From an uncultured Rubrobacteraceae bacterium (GTDB lineage Bacteria; Actinomycetota; Rubrobacteria; Rubrobacterales; Rubrobacteraceae), in contig CADCVI010000128.1 in NCBI GenBank assembly GCA_902806105.1, positions 1 through 8,416 of the forward strand: 8,416 bases of DNA. The letters run 5' to 3'. The translations under genes and the position numbers were made by a program. Numbering within the stretch: the stretch's first letter is position 1; every line of letters begins with the position of its first letter. Shown one piece after another: positions 6,300 to 8,416 of the stretch. The notes under the pieces were generated by a model. It was not told where the DNA came from. It did no database searches and saw only the letters and a list, made by a program, of their open reading frames with translations.

Positions 6300-6743
6300 C
6301 TACGGGGTCTGAGACCGGAGCGGCAAGCCGGAGGAGAGCAGGATCACGCCCTCCTCCGGCTCGTAACCAGAAGCCTCGTAGAACCCCGCCGCCTCGTCGT
6401 CGGTCTGGACCTCGACGTAGGAGACGCCCCGCGCGGCGCAACGCTCCACGACCGCCGCGAGCAACGAGCGCCCGACGCCCCGGCGCCGTGCCCCCGGTCT
6501 TACGTGCAGTTCTTCTATGCTGGCGAACGTCCCCGCGGCGGAGACGTTGAGCCCGTAGGAGAGCAGCGCGACGCCGACGACAACCCCTGGGCCCTCCCGG
6601 GCCACGAGCATCTCCAGGTCTCCGCCTTCGACCGCGTCCCGTAGCTGCTTTGCGAACGGTGCAGGAACGGGCTCTCCCCCCCGCAGAACCTCCTCCAGAA
6701 GCGCGAGCCCGCCGCCGAGGTCGTCCGGAGGGGCGGGACGCAC
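6300..6743 (-). CDS. GNAT family N-acetyltransferase (start uncertain)
   Basis: From the GTG at 6741-6743 the product has 147 residues. It shows FASIEELHVRPGARRRGVGRSLL (73-95), with the acetyl-CoA loop R86-R-R-G-V-G91, then VSYVEVQTDDEAAGFYEASGYE with Tyr122 as the likely general acid. It is a single GNAT domain of unknown substrate, cytosolic. The GTG has no SD. In frame, a CTG at 6762-6764 overlaps the last bases of the upstream aldolase gene (CTGA), has GGGGAGGG 6 nt upstream, and would add KPPGFDV. That would complete the FDVRP first beta strand usual in GNATs and make the protein 154 residues. Translational coupling with the aldolase is therefore likely, whichever start is used. It is transcribed from the aldolase side and converges on the VOC gene. 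Confidence 0.88.
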   Translation of the reverse strand: MRPAPPDDLGGGLALLEEVLRGGEPVPAPFAKQLRDAVEGGDLEMLVAREGPGVVVGVALLSYGLNVSAAGTFASIEELHVRPGARRRGVGRSLLAAVVERCAARGVSYVEVQTDDEAAGFYEASGYEPEEGVILLSSGLPLRSQTP

Positions 6744-6760
6744 GTCGAAGCCGGGGGGCT

Positions 6761-7783
6761 TCAGCGGGCGCCCTCCCCGGCGACGAGCAGCCGGGACGCC
6801 GCCGCTACCGTCGCGTCGACCTCAGCATCCCCGACGTCGAGGTGCGTGCAGAGGCGTATGCGGCCCCCGTGCCAGGGGGTGGCGAGCACGCCCTCGGCCG
6901 CGAGGTCCTTCAGAAACGCCCCCGTCTCCCCCACCTCGACAAGCACGATGTTCGTCTCGGGCTCGTCCACCCCGTAGCCGGCCTCCCGCAGGCCGTGGGC
7001 GAGGTTTTTGGCTCGCTCGTGGTCTTCGGCGAGCCTCTCGACGTTGTTCTCGAAGGCGTAGAGGGACGCGGCCGCGATGATGCCGGCCTGGCGCATCCCG
7101 CCGCCGAACGCCTTCCGGGCGCGGCGGGCCTCCTCGATCGTCCCTTCGTCCCCGGCGAGGAGGGAGCCCACGGGGGCGCCGAGGCCCTTCGAGGAGCAGA
7201 CGGAGACCGTCTCCGCGTGCTCGCACCACTCCCGTGCGGGAGTGCCGGCTGCGACAGCGGCGTTGAAGAGCCGGGCTCCGTCGAGGTGAACCTTTAGCCC
7301 GAGGGTCCGTGCCTCGTCGGCCACCGCCGCGAAGTCTTCGAGCGGGAAGATCCTGCCCCCCGCGACGTTGTGCGTGTTTTCCAGACAGAGGAGCGTCTGG
7401 CGCGGGAAGTGGACGTTCTCGGGCCGGACGGTGGCGCGCAGGGTCTCCGGGCTCACCACGCCGCCCTCGCCGGGGACCGTCCTTACCTGGACGCCGGAGA
7501 TGAGGGCGGGGGCGCCGGCCTCGTAGTTGAAGATGTGGGCGTCTTCGTGAAGGATCGCCTCCTCCCCCCGCCTGGTGCCGACGAAGATGCCGATCTGGTT
7601 CGTCATCGTCCCGGACGGGCAGTAGATCGCCGCCTCCTTGCCGAGTAGCCCCGCCACGTACTCCTCCAGGCGGTTGATCGTCGGGTCTTCCCCGAAGACG
7701 TCGTCCCCGACCGGAGCTTCGGCCATCGCCCGGCGCATCGCCCCGGTAGGCCGCGTCACGGTGTCGCTGCGAAGATCTATCAA
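6761..7783 (-). CDS. ltaE: Low-specificity L-threonine aldolase
   Basis: This is a PLP-dependent fold-type I enzyme (Beta_elim_lyase family) that splits L-threonine or L-allo-threonine to glycine and acetaldehyde. The start is the TTG at 7781-7783: GGAGGGGG lies 5 nt upstream and the protein then opens [13 protein letters not shown], as in the family. The 340 residues match the usual length. With this start the catalytic positions fall where E. coli LtaE has them or nearby: His83 (LHEDAHI), Asp168 and Arg171 (HLDGAR), and the PLP lysine Lys199 in [31 protein letters not shown] and [10 protein letters not shown] are also present. A GTG further up at 7864 would add 27 residues unlike the family and is rejected. 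A GNAT gene follows directly on the same strand. No promoter stands out in the 181 nt upstream. No missing residue or frameshift is seen. Confidence 0.96.
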   Translation of the reverse strand: MIDLRSDTVTRPTGAMRRAMAEAPVGDDVFGEDPTINRLEEYVAGLLGKEAAIYCPSGTMTNQIGIFVGTRRGEEAILHEDAHIFNYEAGAPALISGVQVRTVPGEGGVVSPETLRATVRPENVHFPRQTLLCLENTHNVAGGRIFPLEDFAAVADEARTLGLKVHLDGARLFNAAVAAGTPAREWCEHAETVSVCSSKGLGAPVGSLLAGDEGTIEEARRARKAFGGGMRQAGIIAAASLYAFENNVERLAEDHERAKNLAHGLREAGYGVDEPETNIVLVEVGETGAFLKDLAAEGVLATPWHGGRIRLCTHLDVGDAEVDATVAAASRLLVAGEGAR

Positions 7784-7964
7784 GAAAGCCCCCTCCAATA
7801 CGTTCCTCGTCTTCCATAAACCAACGCCGTCTGGATCCACCCCACGAGGAGCGAGGGGCCGCACGGTGGAAACGAGTGCGCCAGCGTCACGAGACCGCTA
7901 CGCAACGCCGACCCCTCGACGGTAGCAAGCTCTCCACCTCGGGGCCGGAACGCGGGCGGCCGTG
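7784..7964. other. Intergenic stretch between RNase HIII-like gene and threonine aldolase gene
   Basis: These 181 bp hold the aldolase SD (GGAGGGGG on the minus strand, 7789-7796) at the left edge. I see no convincing -35/-10 pair, terminator hairpin with U-tract, RNA gene or repeat. The only inverted repeat is a short GC-rich one close to the ribonuclease stop, not worth calling. Confidence 0.5.
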
Positions 7965-8416
7965 CTAACTTCCACGCCGGCTCCCCGCGCCGCCGAGCAC
8001 CTTCTCCGTGGTCGCGAAGTGGATCTTCGCTGCATCTTTCAGCGCCTCTTCTCCCCGCTCGCGGACGAGCCGCCTCGCGGCCCCGATCACGTGCGTCGCC
8101 CCTCGCGGGAGCTCGAAGCCGACGGCCTCGGAGAGACGGTCCATCTCCTCCAAGTACCGCGACCTCGCGAGGATGGAGGCCGCCGCTACCGCCGCATCGT
8201 CCTCCGCCCGCGGACGCACCACGAGCCGAACGCCCTTCGGCACCCCGGCCTGAATGTACGATCTGGCAGCCCTTGCGAACTCGTCTACCACGAAGAGCTC
8301 CACCTCATCTTCGAGCTCACCCAGAATCTGCACGTTGATCTCCCCGAGCAGCTTGTTGATGTTGCCGGCGGCGACGCGCCTCTCCTCGTACTCCCTCGGC
8401 CCGAGCGTCACGACGC
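7965..8416 (-). CDS. Ribonuclease HIII-like protein, C-terminal part (partial)
   Basis: The reading frame stays open to the right edge (continuing through VVTLGPREYEE), so the N-terminus and first catalytic acids lie outside; 150 residues are visible. RNase HIII cleaves the RNA strand of RNA-DNA hybrids in the cytosol. Landmarks are TLGPREYEERR...GNINKLLGEIN, FVVDEFARA (the third acidic position), VRPRAEDDAAVAAASILARSRYLEEMD (Glu at the fourth acidic position, as in HIII rather than the Asp of HII), LSEAVGFELPRGA, and the HIII-type tail REEALKDAAKIHFATTEKV (here GEEALKDAAKIHFATTEKV). These favour HIII over HII. HIII normally also has an N-terminal TBP-like substrate-binding domain, which cannot be checked here. 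The stop at 7965-7967 is intact. RNase HIII is less usual in actinobacteria than HI or HII. Confidence 0.85.
   Translation of the reverse strand, partial: VVTLGPREYEERRVAAGNINKLLGEINVQILGELEDEVELFVVDEFARAARSYIQAGVPKGVRLVVRPRAEDDAAVAAASILARSRYLEEMDRLSEAVGFELPRGATHVIGAARRLVRERGEEALKDAAKIHFATTEKVLGGAGSRRGS

Noticed and set aside
6822..7817. Second minus-strand frame of 331 codons within the threonine aldolase gene
   Set aside because: It is an out-of-frame shadow rich in Arg and Gly, while the aldolase frame has all catalytic residues.

Overview
The window comes from a high-GC bacterial chromosome and carries ordinary core and accessory metabolic genes. It shows no mobile element, tRNA, rRNA or CRISPR array. 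Three things point to a deep-branching actinobacterium, most likely Rubrobacter or a relative: GC-rich codon use with GTG and TTG starts, a leaderless-type promoter, and a Cfp30B-like tandem VOC protein. This is inference from the sequence alone. Two traits are more familiar from Firmicutes: a glmS ribozyme and an RNase HIII-type ribonuclease.

Layout from left to right. 1-310 (-): the 5' part of a secreted protein gene that runs off the window. 383-416: a strong hairpin, probably the glmS terminator. 443-2296 (-): glmS. 2297-2756: the long glmS leader, which holds a recognisable glmS self-cleaving ribozyme (about 2390-2547), a possible 37-codon ORF upstream of it (2554-2667) and two candidate -10 elements. 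2757-3200 (-): a YdcZ/DUF606 small membrane transporter. It sits 28 nt behind 3229-4791 (-), a membrane protein fused to a spermidine-synthase-like domain, and the two form a probable operon. A 30-bp divergent spacer separates these from the plus-strand genes 4822-5334 (GNAT acetyltransferase) and 5471-6250 (two-domain VOC protein). Facing them on the minus strand are 6761-7783 (low-specificity L-threonine aldolase) and, just downstream of it, a second GNAT (6300-6743, possibly starting at 6764). The window ends in 7965-8416 (-), the C-terminal part of an RNase HIII-like protein whose 5' end lies outside.

Functionally, the best-supported circuit is glmS feedback. GlmS makes glucosamine-6-phosphate (GlcN6P), and in this RNA class GlcN6P triggers self-cleavage of the mRNA leader that encodes GlmS. 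The secondary structure can be drawn helix by helix from the sequence, including the cleavage site and the pseudoknot partners. The other genes form small transcription units with no obvious shared pathway. I see no convincing new multi-gene system. The most interesting elements are the ribozyme, its upstream small ORF, the leaderless start and degenerate motif of the spermidine-synthase-like fusion, and a possible CTG start in the second GNAT.
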